A stretch of DNA of 64,000 bases, from assembly GCF_023716465.1 (NCBI RefSeq), contig NZ_CP092415.1:771001-835000 (forward strand), written 5' to 3'. Below, in pieces: positions 1-8,386 of the stretch (its first letter is position 1; each line of letters begins with the position of its first letter). Below the pieces are notes generated by a model. That model searched no databases and had not been told where the DNA came from. It saw nothing but the letters and a program-made list of their open reading frames with translations. A program made the translations under genes and the position numbers. The stretch comes from Flagellimonas marinaquae. Its GTDB lineage: Bacteria > Bacteroidota > Bacteroidia > Flavobacteriales > Flavobacteriaceae.

Positions 1-981
1 AGCGAAATTAAATGGGTTATCCGAACACATGCCCCTTATTCCCAGCTGAATTACAGTTCGCTCGACAATACGTTTGTTGGAAAAGTGGGAGCACGGTTCA
101 ATTTTGTGGAAAATCTGGACACTTTTAAAAAATTACTAATAGAGCCACGGCTCAATTTAAATTTTAAGCTGGCCAATTATGTAAGAGCTGAAATATTGGG
201 CGAATTTAAAAGCCAGGCCACAAATCAGGTGATAGATTTGGAGCAAAACTTTTTGGGTATCGAAAAACGACGATGGATCCTGTCCAACGATGATACACTA
301 CCGGTAACCAAGAGCAAGCAAGGTTCTGTTGGACTCAATTACGAAAAGAACAATTTTTATATCGGTATTGAAGGGTTTATCAAAAATGTGGATGGTATCA
401 GTACAAGTACCCAAGGATTTCAGAACCCCTATCAGTTTTCCGGAGAAATTGGGAGTTACAAGGTTAAGGGACTAGAGTTTCTTATCAACAAAAAAGGGGA
501 CAATTATAGTACATGGTTGAGCTATGCGTACAACAAAAACGACTACACGTTCGATTCCATTGTACCTAAACGTTTCCCAAACAACTTGGATATTCGGCAC
601 ACGGTCACATTTGCGAGCACCTACACCTACAAAAATCTAAAACTGAGTATGGGTATCAATTACCGAACCGGTAAGCCTTATACGGAACCTGCTGAGGGGG
701 ACGAAGGACTTGATGAAGAATTCTTTCCGCCCAGAATCAATTTTCAATCGCCAAACAATAGCCGTCTACCGGAATATTTTAGGGCCGATGCATCCGCCAT
801 CTATAATTTTTCGATAAGCAGGGCCATCCGTGCCAATGCAGGACTCTCCATTTTAAATATTACCAACCGAAGAAACACCCTGAACAAATACTATCGGGTA
901 AACGAGGACAATGAAATTGAAACCATTGAAAATTTTTCTTTGGGTATTACGCCCAATGTGAGTTTTAGGGTTAGTTTTTAA
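1..981 (+). CDS. TonB-dependent receptor, C-terminal part (5' end outside window)
   Basis: The reading frame is open from the first base, so the start lies upstream; 326 residues are visible. The sequence alternates aromatic and polar residues in strand-like segments, with loop stretches such as NRTRNT-type turns near the end (SILNITNRRNTLNKYYR). It ends in VSFRVSF with a terminal Phe, as expected for an outer-membrane beta-barrel inserted by the BAM machinery. The motif NITNRRN plus Tyr-rich final strands is typical of the last part of TonB-dependent receptors. The substrate cannot be told because plug and N-terminal domains are missing. A weak 6-bp hairpin follows the stop without a T-run. 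Confidence 0.8.
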   Translation, partial: SEIKWVIRTHAPYSQLNYSSLDNTFVGKVGARFNFVENLDTFKKLLIEPRLNLNFKLANYVRAEILGEFKSQATNQVIDLEQNFLGIEKRRWILSNDDTLPVTKSKQGSVGLNYEKNNFYIGIEGFIKNVDGISTSTQGFQNPYQFSGEIGSYKVKGLEFLINKKGDNYSTWLSYAYNKNDYTFDSIVPKRFPNNLDIRHTVTFASTYTYKNLKLSMGINYRTGKPYTEPAEGDEGLDEEFFPPRINFQSPNNSRLPEYFRADASAIYNFSISRAIRANAGLSILNITNRRNTLNKYYRVNEDNEIETIENFSLGITPNVSFRVSF

Positions 982-1139
982 ATCGAGATTTTTCGATTGC
1001 GCCCTAAACGGCCTACGCAAATTTGTGAGCACTCAAATAATTCGCAAAAAATACCTAAAGCACTTTTATAAAACCATCGAATACGCTCAGGTTAGCTACT
1101 CAAAATAACAAAAGATGTCGTTCCGGCAAAAGTAAGTTG

Positions 1140-2918
1140 CTACATTCTCTCGGGCACATCGATACCCAACAGGCGGAAGGCAGATTGAATCACCTCGCCC
1201 ACCTTCTTGGACAACAATACCCTAAAGGTTTTCTTTTGTTCGTCCGTTTCACCTAAAATGGAAACTTGTTGATAAAACGAGTTGAATTCCTTGACCAGTT
1301 CGTAGGTATAGTTGGCAATTAGTGCTGGACTATAGTTTTCTGCCGCCAACTGTACCGTTTCAGGGAACAATTGCAGCTGTTTCAATAGTTCCTTCTCCTT
1401 TTCGTGCAAATCCATTGTTATGTCGAGCGCAGTCGAGAGATCAAAATCGGCCTTGCGCAAAATGGATTGTATCCTTGCATAGGTGTACTGGATAAACGGC
1501 CCCGTGTTTCCTTGAAAATCCACGGATTCCTCCGGGTTAAAAAGAATACGTTTTTTGGGATCTACTTTTAATATATAGTACTTAAGTGCCCCCAAACCTA
1601 TGGTTCGGTACAATTGTTTTTTTTCTTCTTCGGTATAACCGTCGAGCTTGCCCAATTCTTGTGAAATGGATGCTGCGGTATCTTCCATATTTTTGATAAG
1701 GTCATCGGCATCCACAACGGTTCCTTCCCTGCTCTTCATTTTGCCACTTGGCAGATCCACCATACCATAACTTAAATGGTACAGTTGTTCTGCCCATGCA
1801 TAACCCAACTTTTTAAGAATAAGGAACAAGACCTTAAAATGATAATCTTGTTCGTTTCCCACTGTGTAGACCATTCCGTTGATATCCGGAAAATCGGTTA
1901 CCCGTTGAATGGCGGTGCCAATATCCTGGGTCATGTATACCGCGGTACCATCCGAACGCAACACAATTTTCTCATCCAAGCCTTCATCGGTAAGATCTAT
2001 CCAAACACTGCCATCCTCTTTTCTAAAGAAAATACCACGTTCCAATCCATCCTTTACCACATCACGCCCCAACAAATAGGTATCGCTCTCGTAGTACAGG
2101 GTATCAAAATCAACCCCCAAATTTTTGTAGGTAATATCGAAACCATCGTACACCCAACCGTTCATTTTTTTCCAAAGATGTACTACCTCATCATCGCCAG
2201 CTTCCCATTTACGAAGCATTTCCTGGGCTTCGAGCAATATTGGCGCTTCTTTCTCTGCTCTTTCCTTGGATATGCCCTTATCTACCAGACCGGTAATTTC
2301 TTCTTTATAGACCTTATCAAAAGCAACATAGTACTTTCCGACCAAGTGATCGCCCTTTAAACCTGAAGACTCCGGCGTTTCTCCTTCACCAAACTTCTGC
2401 CAGGCCAGCATACTTTTGCAAATATGTATTCCCCGATCGTTAATGATCTGGGTTTTATAGACCTTTTTGCCCGAGGCTTTTAGAATCTCTGCCACGGAAT
2501 ACCCCAATAAGTTGTTTCGAATATGCCCCAAGTGTAATGGTTTGTTGGTGTTCGGGGACGAATACTCGACCATCACCGCATCATCGGACCGAGATGTTAC
2601 ATAACCAAAATCCACCTCGCCCAAAATGGTATTGAAGAAGTTTAAATAGTAGCTTTCTTCGATAACGATATTCAAAAAACCTTGGACCACATTGCATTTG
2701 GACACCTCGTCGACCTGCTCTACCAAGTATTCACCGATCTTTGTTCCAATCTGCACAGGATTACCCTTCACGTAGCGCAACATTGGGAATACCACTACGG
2801 TAATATCTCCTTCAAAATCCTTCCGGGTAGGTTGAAACTCCACTGTTGGCAGCTCAACTTGGTACAGTTGTTTTACCGCCTCGATCACGTTTTGGGTCAA
2901 ATCGTTCTGCAAACTCAT
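1140..2918 (-). CDS. argS: arginyl-tRNA synthetase
   Basis: Class I aminoacyl-tRNA synthetase charging tRNA-Arg in the cytoplasm; 592 residues, normal length. The HIGH-type signature is HLGH at residues 129-132, inside NTNKPLHLGHIRNN, and the KMSK-type loop is GKMKSREGT near residue 395. The N-terminal tRNA-binding Add-1 domain precedes the catalytic core and the C-terminal anticodon-binding helical domain ends in LLGIDVPERM. The ATG at 2918 gives the standard MSLQ-type start. A TAGTTTTG -10-like element lies 21 bases upstream. The segment around residues 494-500 (LSTALDIT) is encoded by a stretch resembling an intergenic repeat core; see findings. Confidence 0.97.
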   Translation of the reverse strand: MSLQNDLTQNVIEAVKQLYQVELPTVEFQPTRKDFEGDITVVVFPMLRYVKGNPVQIGTKIGEYLVEQVDEVSKCNVVQGFLNIVIEESYYLNFFNTILGEVDFGYVTSRSDDAVMVEYSSPNTNKPLHLGHIRNNLLGYSVAEILKASGKKVYKTQIINDRGIHICKSMLAWQKFGEGETPESSGLKGDHLVGKYYVAFDKVYKEEITGLVDKGISKERAEKEAPILLEAQEMLRKWEAGDDEVVHLWKKMNGWVYDGFDITYKNLGVDFDTLYYESDTYLLGRDVVKDGLERGIFFRKEDGSVWIDLTDEGLDEKIVLRSDGTAVYMTQDIGTAIQRVTDFPDINGMVYTVGNEQDYHFKVLFLILKKLGYAWAEQLYHLSYGMVDLPSGKMKSREGTVVDADDLIKNMEDTAASISQELGKLDGYTEEEKKQLYRTIGLGALKYYILKVDPKKRILFNPEESVDFQGNTGPFIQYTYARIQSILRKADFDLSTALDITMDLHEKEKELLKQLQLFPETVQLAAENYSPALIANYTYELVKEFNSFYQQVSILGETDEQKKTFRVLLSKKVGEVIQSAFRLLGIDVPERM

Positions 2919-2939
2919 TTAAAAAGGCTTTTAAGGGCG

Positions 2940-2947
2940 CAAAACTA
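2940..2947 (-). promoter_or_regulatory. -7 promoter element for argS
   Basis: On the minus strand this reads TAGTTTTG, an exact match to the Bacteroidetes sigma-A -7 consensus TAnnTTTG. It ends 21 bases before the argS ATG, a normal spacing. No convincing -33 TTG was found at the usual 19-base distance, so the call rests on one element only. Confidence 0.45.
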
Positions 2948-3024
2948 CGCATTTTTTTGGGCTTTTTCCGTCATATGGATTGGTGTTGACCACTTATAAA
3001 TCGTATTTTTAAGAAAAACTATCT

Positions 3025-3378
3025 ATGGATCATCTTCAACATGCCGCCCCGGTTTTGGCCTCAATGGACATCCATAAAACCGTGACTTTTTACAAAGAGA
3101 AATTGGGGTTTGATAAATCTGGCTGGATTGATGAAAACTATGCCGTAATTGGCAGGGACAAAGTGGAGATCCATTTTTGGAAATGCAACAACAAGATATT
3201 TCCAGAAAACACCAGTTGTTACATCTATGTTGAAAATGTGGACGGGCTCTACCTCGAAATGCAAAATTCCAAAGTTATCCACCCCAATGGCAGTCTAGAA
3301 GACAAACCTTGGGGAGTTCGAGAGTTTTCCATATTAGACATTGACGGCAACCTGATCCGATTTGGACAAAACCTTTAA
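3025..3378 (+). CDS. VOC (glyoxalase/bleomycin-resistance) family protein
   Basis: A 117-residue single-module vicinal-oxygen-chelate protein. The family pattern is clear: APVLASMDIHKTVTFYKEKLGF at the first beta-alpha unit, and a C-terminal WGVREFSILDIDGNLIRFG strand with the metal-ligand-type Glu. The family includes glyoxalase I, dioxygenases and antibiotic-sequestering proteins, and the substrate cannot be inferred here. Proteins of this length usually work as dimers. It is followed after two bases by a conserved hypothetical gene on the same strand, suggesting co-transcription. Confidence 0.85.
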   Translation: MDHLQHAAPVLASMDIHKTVTFYKEKLGFDKSGWIDENYAVIGRDKVEIHFWKCNNKIFPENTSCYIYVENVDGLYLEMQNSKVIHPNGSLEDKPWGVREFSILDIDGNLIRFGQNL

Positions 3379-3380
3379 AC

Positions 3381-3806
3381 ATGCTACTGAACGTTTCGTA
3401 CAACGACAAAAAAATCATTCAAAAAATAAACGATGCCGTTGGTAAGCCCTACCCATTAAAAGATCGTTTTGCCATGGGGGGCATTGGATCGCCAAAACTA
3501 CACGTAACAGAAGCCAGTGTAGATATTTATAATTTGTTTGTTTTGGACAACAATACCAATACGTGCAATGTAGAAATGCGACCTAACGGCATAATCGTGC
3601 GGTTTCGCTCCCGATTGGAAACCTACGGGCTGGTAATACCCTATTACAAATTAAATATGTACAAAGGGGATATTGGCATTTATTCCATTTATATGGACCA
3701 TTATTTTGTAAAGGTACGCGCCGATACCAAAGCTATTCAACGTTATTTTAAAAAGTTAATGGATCATCGTGCGGAAAACCTACCTACAAATCTCGAAGAC
3801 CTATGA
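3381..3806 (+). CDS. conserved hypothetical protein
   Basis: 141 residues, no signal peptide and no membrane segment; a soluble cytoplasmic protein is expected. I recognise no named domain. The sequence has a beta-rich middle part (NGIIVRFRSRLETYGLVIPYYKLNMYKG) and a basic C-terminal helix (KAIQRYFKKLMDHR). It starts two bases after the VOC gene and overlaps the next gene by four bases (ATGA), so the three genes are probably translated from one mRNA. The function is unknown; it resembles hypothetical proteins common in Flavobacteriia (from memory). Confidence 0.8.
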   Translation: MLLNVSYNDKKIIQKINDAVGKPYPLKDRFAMGGIGSPKLHVTEASVDIYNLFVLDNNTNTCNVEMRPNGIIVRFRSRLETYGLVIPYYKLNMYKGDIGIYSIYMDHYFVKVRADTKAIQRYFKKLMDHRAENLPTNLEDL

Positions 3807-5227
3807 AAATAGTACTGACAGGTGCCAATGGCTATATCGGTATGCGTCTATTGCCCCAACTTTTGGACATGGGCCACGAAGTGGTATGTGCCGTTCGGGA
3901 TGAAAAAAGACTTTCGGTAGATAGTAAGATACGCTCCCGAATCCAAGTAGTTGAGATAGATTTTCTGGACATCCCTGAAGAACAAAAAATACCCCCCGAT
4001 ATTGATGCGGCCTATTACCTGATACACTCCATGACCTCCTCTGTTACCGATTTTGATGAAAAGGAGGCCCAGGCCGCTAAAAACTTTAATAAAATTATTG
4101 AAAAAACCCAGTGCGAACAGGTGATCTACCTGAGCGGGATCGTAAATAACGAAGAACTCTCCAAACATTTAAGTTCCAGGAAGAATGTGGAGGACATACT
4201 ATATCGGGGCAATTTTAAACTTACCGTGCTCCGAGCCGGGATCATTGTAGGCTCGGGCAGTTCCTCTTTTGAGATTATTCGAGATCTCTGCGAAAAACTG
4301 CCGGTTATGATCACGCCCAAATGGGTGCTTACCAAAACACAGCCCATAGCCATTCGCGATGTGATCCAATTTCTGACCATGGTATTGGGCAATAAGCAAA
4401 CCTACGACCAATCTTTTGATATTGGCGGGCCAGATGTTCTTACTTACAAGGATATGCTCCAACGCTATGCAAAGGTCCGTGGCTTTAAAAACTGGATATT
4501 CACCGTTCCGGTAATGACACCTAAACTATCCTCCTATTGGCTCTATTTTGTTACCTCTACTTCGTACAAATTGGCCACAAATCTTGTGGATAGCATGAAA
4601 ATGGAAGTCGTGGCAAAGGACAATCGATTACAGCAAATGTTGGGATTAAAAACCCACACTTATGAAGAAGCCATTGATCTGGCCTTTAAGAAAATTGAAC
4701 AGAACCTGGTAATAAGTAGTTGGAAGGACAGCATAGCGAGCGGGCAAATACAGGAAGATCTCGAAAATTATATCCAAGTACCTAAATTCGGGGTGCTACA
4801 AGACAAAAAATCCATCAAAATTACAAACGAAGGAGCTGTTTTGGACAACATTTGGCGAATTGGTGGTGAAAATGGGTGGTATTATGGCAATTGGCTGTGG
4901 AAAATCCGTGGTTTTTTGGATAAATTGGTCGGAGGTCCGGGGCTACGACGTGGACGAACCCATCTTGATAAAATTTTTCCCGGTGATGCTCTGGATTTTT
5001 GGAGAGTGCTTTTAGCCGACAAAAAAAACAAACGTTTGCTCCTTTTTGCAGAAATGCGAACCCCTGGGGAAGCATGGCTAGAATTTAGGATCAAGGACAA
5101 CATTCTGTACCAAACCGCGACGTTCCGACCGAAAGGATTATTGGGTCGCCTGTATTGGTATTCCGTACTACCCTTTCACCTCTTCATTTTTGGGAATATG
5201 ATAAAGAATATCGCAAAAACTGATTGA
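3803..5227 (+). CDS. SDR-type NAD(P)-binding protein with DUF2867 domain
   Basis: 474 residues in two parts. Residues 1-300 are an atypical/extended short-chain dehydrogenase: the Rossmann motif GANGYIG is at residues 7-13, followed by YYLIHSM and VIYLSGI strands as in NAD(P)-binding epimerase-like proteins. Residues about 320-474 match the DUF2867 pattern (GGENGWYYGNWLWKIRG, GDALDFWRVL, GEAWLEF). Fusion of these two parts is a usual architecture, often annotated as SDR family oxidoreductase. The classical YxxxK pair is not evident, so the reaction is unknown. It overlaps the upstream gene by four bases. Confidence 0.88.
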   Translation: MKIVLTGANGYIGMRLLPQLLDMGHEVVCAVRDEKRLSVDSKIRSRIQVVEIDFLDIPEEQKIPPDIDAAYYLIHSMTSSVTDFDEKEAQAAKNFNKIIEKTQCEQVIYLSGIVNNEELSKHLSSRKNVEDILYRGNFKLTVLRAGIIVGSGSSSFEIIRDLCEKLPVMITPKWVLTKTQPIAIRDVIQFLTMVLGNKQTYDQSFDIGGPDVLTYKDMLQRYAKVRGFKNWIFTVPVMTPKLSSYWLYFVTSTSYKLATNLVDSMKMEVVAKDNRLQQMLGLKTHTYEEAIDLAFKKIEQNLVISSWKDSIASGQIQEDLENYIQVPKFGVLQDKKSIKITNEGAVLDNIWRIGGENGWYYGNWLWKIRGFLDKLVGGPGLRRGRTHLDKIFPGDALDFWRVLLADKKNKRLLLFAEMRTPGEAWLEFRIKDNILYQTATFRPKGLLGRLYWYSVLPFHLFIFGNMIKNIAKTD

Positions 5228-5631
5228 CCCCAGTGTTTAGACCTTAAATGTTGCTCAACGTACTTTTCACCAAAAGAAACACAACAATTAATCTCATTTC
5301 AAACTAAGAAAATTAAGATCAAGTTCGAGAGCAATGATCAAACCATACTGCTGTCCGTTCGACTACGCTCAGGGACCCATCTATGAACGAGAAAATATAG
5401 ATGGTTCTATAATAGGAACAATCCTTATCAAAAACCATAAATCTTTCTCCATTGCCCCTATCTCCCTACACCTAACTTTAAACACATACATTGTTAAAAT
5501 ACTACTAAGTGCCACTACTATTCGCGGAATTTTTGGCACTTTGTCACAAAATTCATTTCGGCTCGTCTAACAAGCAGGCAACCTTTTCCATCCAAGAGGC
5601 GTCTATTTTTAATGAAACCATACATCAAAAT
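5228..5631. other. 404-base intergenic region with a repeat-like core and an inverted repeat
   Basis: There is no convincing gene. The region holds a short REP-like core, CGACTACGCTC at 5360-5370, flanked by GTCC and GGAC. Just after it lies a perfect 8-bp inverted repeat, CCATCTAT (5377-5384) and ATAGATGG (5397-5404), with a 12-base loop. A 78-codon frame across this part is not protein-like. The rest is AT-rich, and a promoter for the next gene is expected but no consensus match was found. Confidence 0.6.
5353..5404. repeat. REP-like core plus inverted repeat
   Basis: CGACTACGCTC (5360-5370) differs at one base from the reverse complement of GAGCGCAGTCG found inside argS at 1425-1435. An 8-bp perfect inverted repeat follows directly. 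Short palindromic repeats with a CGACTGCGCTC core are, from general memory, common between genes in Flavobacteriaceae. Copy number in this genome cannot be counted from one window. Confidence 0.4.
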
Positions 5632-7146
5632 ATGTCCATAAAACCTATTTACTACCTTTCCATTTTTAGCATTTTTACAGGGTTTACAACAATGGCACAG
5701 ACCATTAGTTCTCGTTTGGTGGATGCCAAGACCCAAAAAGGAATTCCCTATGCCACTGTTCAATATGGAGAATTTAACGGGGTTATAACAAACGAAGAAG
5801 GCAGGTTCAGTTTTGTTTTGGAGGATGGCATTTCCAGGCCCGATTCGATCTATATTACCTCGATGGGGTATGAAAAAAAAGGTTTCGCCCTAGAGCAAAT
5901 GCAAGACAGTGTGATCACATTAAATGCCAGGGCCATTGAACTTAGCGGAGTCTATGTTTTCGACAAAGAACTGGAGGTGGACGACATTATTGAAAAAATG
6001 ATCGAGAACATTCCCAAAAACGTGAACAAGGAAACCATTAAACAACGCTTCTTCCTTAGGAAATCGGAACTGGCCAACATGCAAAAAGTGGATTTTGGTT
6101 TTGAGAAATCCACCATAAAAGAGTTGAACAAAGAGCTTATGGACAGTATAGCCAGGGCCATTCCACAACATGCTTCACATTACACAGAAAGTTTTGGGGA
6201 TCTTTATAAAAACGATACGGAGTACAAACTCAACATAATAAAAGCGGCCGATCTTTACGATAAAAAAGATGTGGGTTCCTTTGAAGATCTGGCCGAACAC
6301 ATGGAGGATATATTTAAACAGAATGTAAAACCGGGATCCTATCTTAAAATTAAATCGGGCATTTTCAGTGAAAAAATCCAAGTGGATTCCATTTTGGACA
6401 CTATGGACGACGAACGGATGGAGCAGGTTGAAAAAGTGAAAGCTCAGGTAAAAAAAGACAGTGTTTCTGGATTGGTGGACAGCCAACGCTGGCAGTTTGA
6501 GGAAATGTTGAGTCAATTGTATTACAAAGAGGATACCAAGCTGGACTTTGTGGAAAAACCCAACCGCTACGAATTTCAACTGGCGGGTTATGCGGAAATA
6601 GACAATGCAGGGGTCTACGTGATAGACTTTTGGCCCAAACGGAGCAGCGCGGACTTTAAAGGTCGCCTATTCATCAACATTGAGGATTATGCCATTATGC
6701 GGCTCGACTTTACCAATACAAAACGCCTCCGCAATTTTAGGTTGCTGGGTATTACCTACCGCAAAACCATGTACAAGGGAACCATGCGCTTTGCTAAATT
6801 GCCCACTGGCAAATACGATCTTCAGTTTATGGATTTATCCGATGGTAGATATTTTGGCGTTGACCGTCCGTTAAAAGTCGTGGAAAAAAACAAACACGTA
6901 AAAGGCCGCCGTAAGCAAAACGAATTAAAGTTGAACATTGATTTCCGTATGAACATGACCACCAAATATGAACTCGTAGTGTTCGAGCAAGATAATATTT
7001 CCAAATCCGAATTCACATCTTACAAAGAGGATAAAACAGTGCGAGCCACCTATATGCCCCGTTACAATCCCGAGTTTTGGAAAGGTTACAATATTATGGA
7101 ACCCAACCAGGCCATTCGTGGTTTTACGGTTGAAGAGGAAGATTAG
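5632..7146 (+). CDS. secreted/outer-membrane protein with carboxypeptidase-regulatory-like domain
   Basis: 504 residues from the ATG at 5632, chosen because it begins a signal peptide (MSIKPIYYLSIFSIFTG...TMAQ, cleavage before TISS). An upstream in-frame start would put 41 unlikely residues before it. Residues about 25-105 form a CarboxypepD_reg-like beta-sandwich (SRLVDAKTQKGIPYATV, TNEEGRFSF), the domain found at the N-terminus of many Bacteroidetes outer-membrane proteins. The remaining 400 residues are mixed and end in a beta-rich, basic region without a clear named domain. It is exported; its role is unknown. It lies convergent to ctlX with a palindromic element between. Confidence 0.82.
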   Translation: MSIKPIYYLSIFSIFTGFTTMAQTISSRLVDAKTQKGIPYATVQYGEFNGVITNEEGRFSFVLEDGISRPDSIYITSMGYEKKGFALEQMQDSVITLNARAIELSGVYVFDKELEVDDIIEKMIENIPKNVNKETIKQRFFLRKSELANMQKVDFGFEKSTIKELNKELMDSIARAIPQHASHYTESFGDLYKNDTEYKLNIIKAADLYDKKDVGSFEDLAEHMEDIFKQNVKPGSYLKIKSGIFSEKIQVDSILDTMDDERMEQVEKVKAQVKKDSVSGLVDSQRWQFEEMLSQLYYKEDTKLDFVEKPNRYEFQLAGYAEIDNAGVYVIDFWPKRSSADFKGRLFINIEDYAIMRLDFTNTKRLRNFRLLGITYRKTMYKGTMRFAKLPTGKYDLQFMDLSDGRYFGVDRPLKVVEKNKHVKGRRKQNELKLNIDFRMNMTTKYELVVFEQDNISKSEFTSYKEDKTVRATYMPRYNPEFWKGYNIMEPNQAIRGFTVEEED

Positions 7147-7256
7147 TTATGAGTTTGGATTAAGGGTTCTGAGTTTCCAAACTACAAATTTGGGATAAAG
7201 GAACTTCCATGTTTTTATCTCTTGACTTTATATACCTTCTAGTTCATCATGATAAG

Positions 7257-7351
7257 GTGTCATTTCGAAATGAGATGCGAAAGCAGTGATTGAGAAATCA
7301 TTACTGTTTTTTAGATTTCTCACTCTGCTTTCAGTCGGTTCGAAATGACAC
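7257..7351. repeat. 95-base imperfect palindrome (REP-type intergenic element)
   Basis: The outer arms GTGTCATTTCGAA (7257-7269) and TTCGAAATGACAC (7339-7351) are perfect 13-bp inverted copies. Inner arms GAAAGCAG / CTGCTTTC and GAGAAATC / GATTTCTC continue the stem, with a loop around ATTACTGTTTTTTA. It lies between two convergent genes and could fold in both transcripts, so it may act as a bidirectional terminator or mRNA-stabilising element. The TGTCATTTCGAA outer arm looks like dispersed elements of Flavobacteriaceae genomes (from memory). Confidence 0.75.
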
Positions 7352-7401
7352 TATACATTTTCGATGCCGCTCAGGAACCATCTGGAAATGAAACTCAGGC
7401 A

Positions 7402-8343
7402 CTATGCCTTTGGCAAAAAAACTTCGGCCATCATACAACGTGCACTGCCTCCTCCGCAAGTCTCAATGGTATCAAGGGAACTGTGTACAATGCCACAATG
7501 CTTTTCGATAGCATTGATCTGTTGTGTGGTCAGGCTCTTGTACGCCTGGGTACTCATTACCATAAATCGTCGGTCGTTGGAGCCCACAACTTGGAGCATG
7601 TTCCCTGCAAAATGGTACATCTGTTCTTCGGTGATCTTAATGATTTCCTTTCCATCCATCTTTAGGTGTTCCACGACACTTTTTCTTTCTTTCTTGTCAT
7701 CGATACAATCCAAACAGATTACGGCAAAGGTCTCCGCCATGGCCATCATTACATTGGTGTGATAAATGGGCAATCGCTTGTTGTCCACAGTTTGGTTCGC
7801 ATGAAAAATCACGGGAAAACAATCAAAATCTTCGCAAAATTCTATAAATAGCTCTTCGTGGGCTCGCTCGGACAAAGCACAATAGGCCTTTTGATTTATG
7901 CGGTCCATTAGTATGCTCCCAGTGCCTTCCAAATACACGCCCTCTTCCTCGGCAGATGTATAATCCATAACATTGTTGATCACAAATCCGTTCTGTTCCA
8001 ACAACTCAAATATATCCTCTCTACGTTCTCTTCTTCGGTTTTCGGCAAACATCGGATATACACATACTGTTCCGTTATCGTGAAAGGACACCCAGTTATT
8101 TGGAAAAATAGAGTCTGGTGTATCCTGCTCCATATTATCATCTATGGTCAATACATTTACGCCCTGCTCCCGAAGCACCTTTACAAATTGATCAAACTCC
8201 TGTTGTGCCTTTAGGTTGATTTCGGCTTTTTTTAAATCCGGGTCTTCTTGAAAATAATTGTTGACCGCTGTTTGTTCGTTCATCCTAAAATTAACGGGAC
8301 GAACCATAAGAATGGTATTGGTAATCTGATTTCTCAATTGCAT
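7402..8343 (-). CDS. ctlX: CtlX-type citrulline/arginine hydrolase (pentein fold)
   Basis: 313 residues. The ATG at 8343 (MQLRNQITNTILMVRP) is preferred over a start eight codons upstream. It has the guanidine-modifying (pentein) enzyme pattern: FPNNWVSFH early, EGTGSILMDR, a His in LPIYHTNVMMA, and a nucleophile Cys close to the C-terminus in GGGSARCMMAE. This matches the CtlX family, in which a Francisella member is a citrulline ureidase making ornithine (established for the family; not shown here). It lies directly downstream of another pentein gene with about 40 bases between, probably in one operon, suggesting a linked arginine/citrulline degradation role. Confidence 0.88.
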   Translation of the reverse strand: MQLRNQITNTILMVRPVNFRMNEQTAVNNYFQEDPDLKKAEINLKAQQEFDQFVKVLREQGVNVLTIDDNMEQDTPDSIFPNNWVSFHDNGTVCVYPMFAENRRRERREDIFELLEQNGFVINNVMDYTSAEEEGVYLEGTGSILMDRINQKAYCALSERAHEELFIEFCEDFDCFPVIFHANQTVDNKRLPIYHTNVMMAMAETFAVICLDCIDDKKERKSVVEHLKMDGKEIIKITEEQMYHFAGNMLQVVGSNDRRFMVMSTQAYKSLTTQQINAIEKHCGIVHSSLDTIETCGGGSARCMMAEVFLPKA

Positions 8344-8386
8344 GAAGTTTTTTGTTGTTCCCCGCAAAAGGGATTATTCTACTAAT

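Noticed and set aside
981..998. Hairpin AATCGA/TCGATT after the TonB-dependent receptor as a terminator
   Set aside because: Only six base pairs and no T-run on the + strand; too weak to call.
1776..2360. 194-codon open frame on + across argS
   Set aside because: It lies fully antisense to a well-conserved argS; its composition reflects the complementary codons, with no motif or start signal.
5334..5570. 78-codon open frame in the intergenic region before the 5632 gene
   Set aside because: It runs over the REP-like core and the inverted repeat, has no recognisable motif, and overlaps the following region without a good start.
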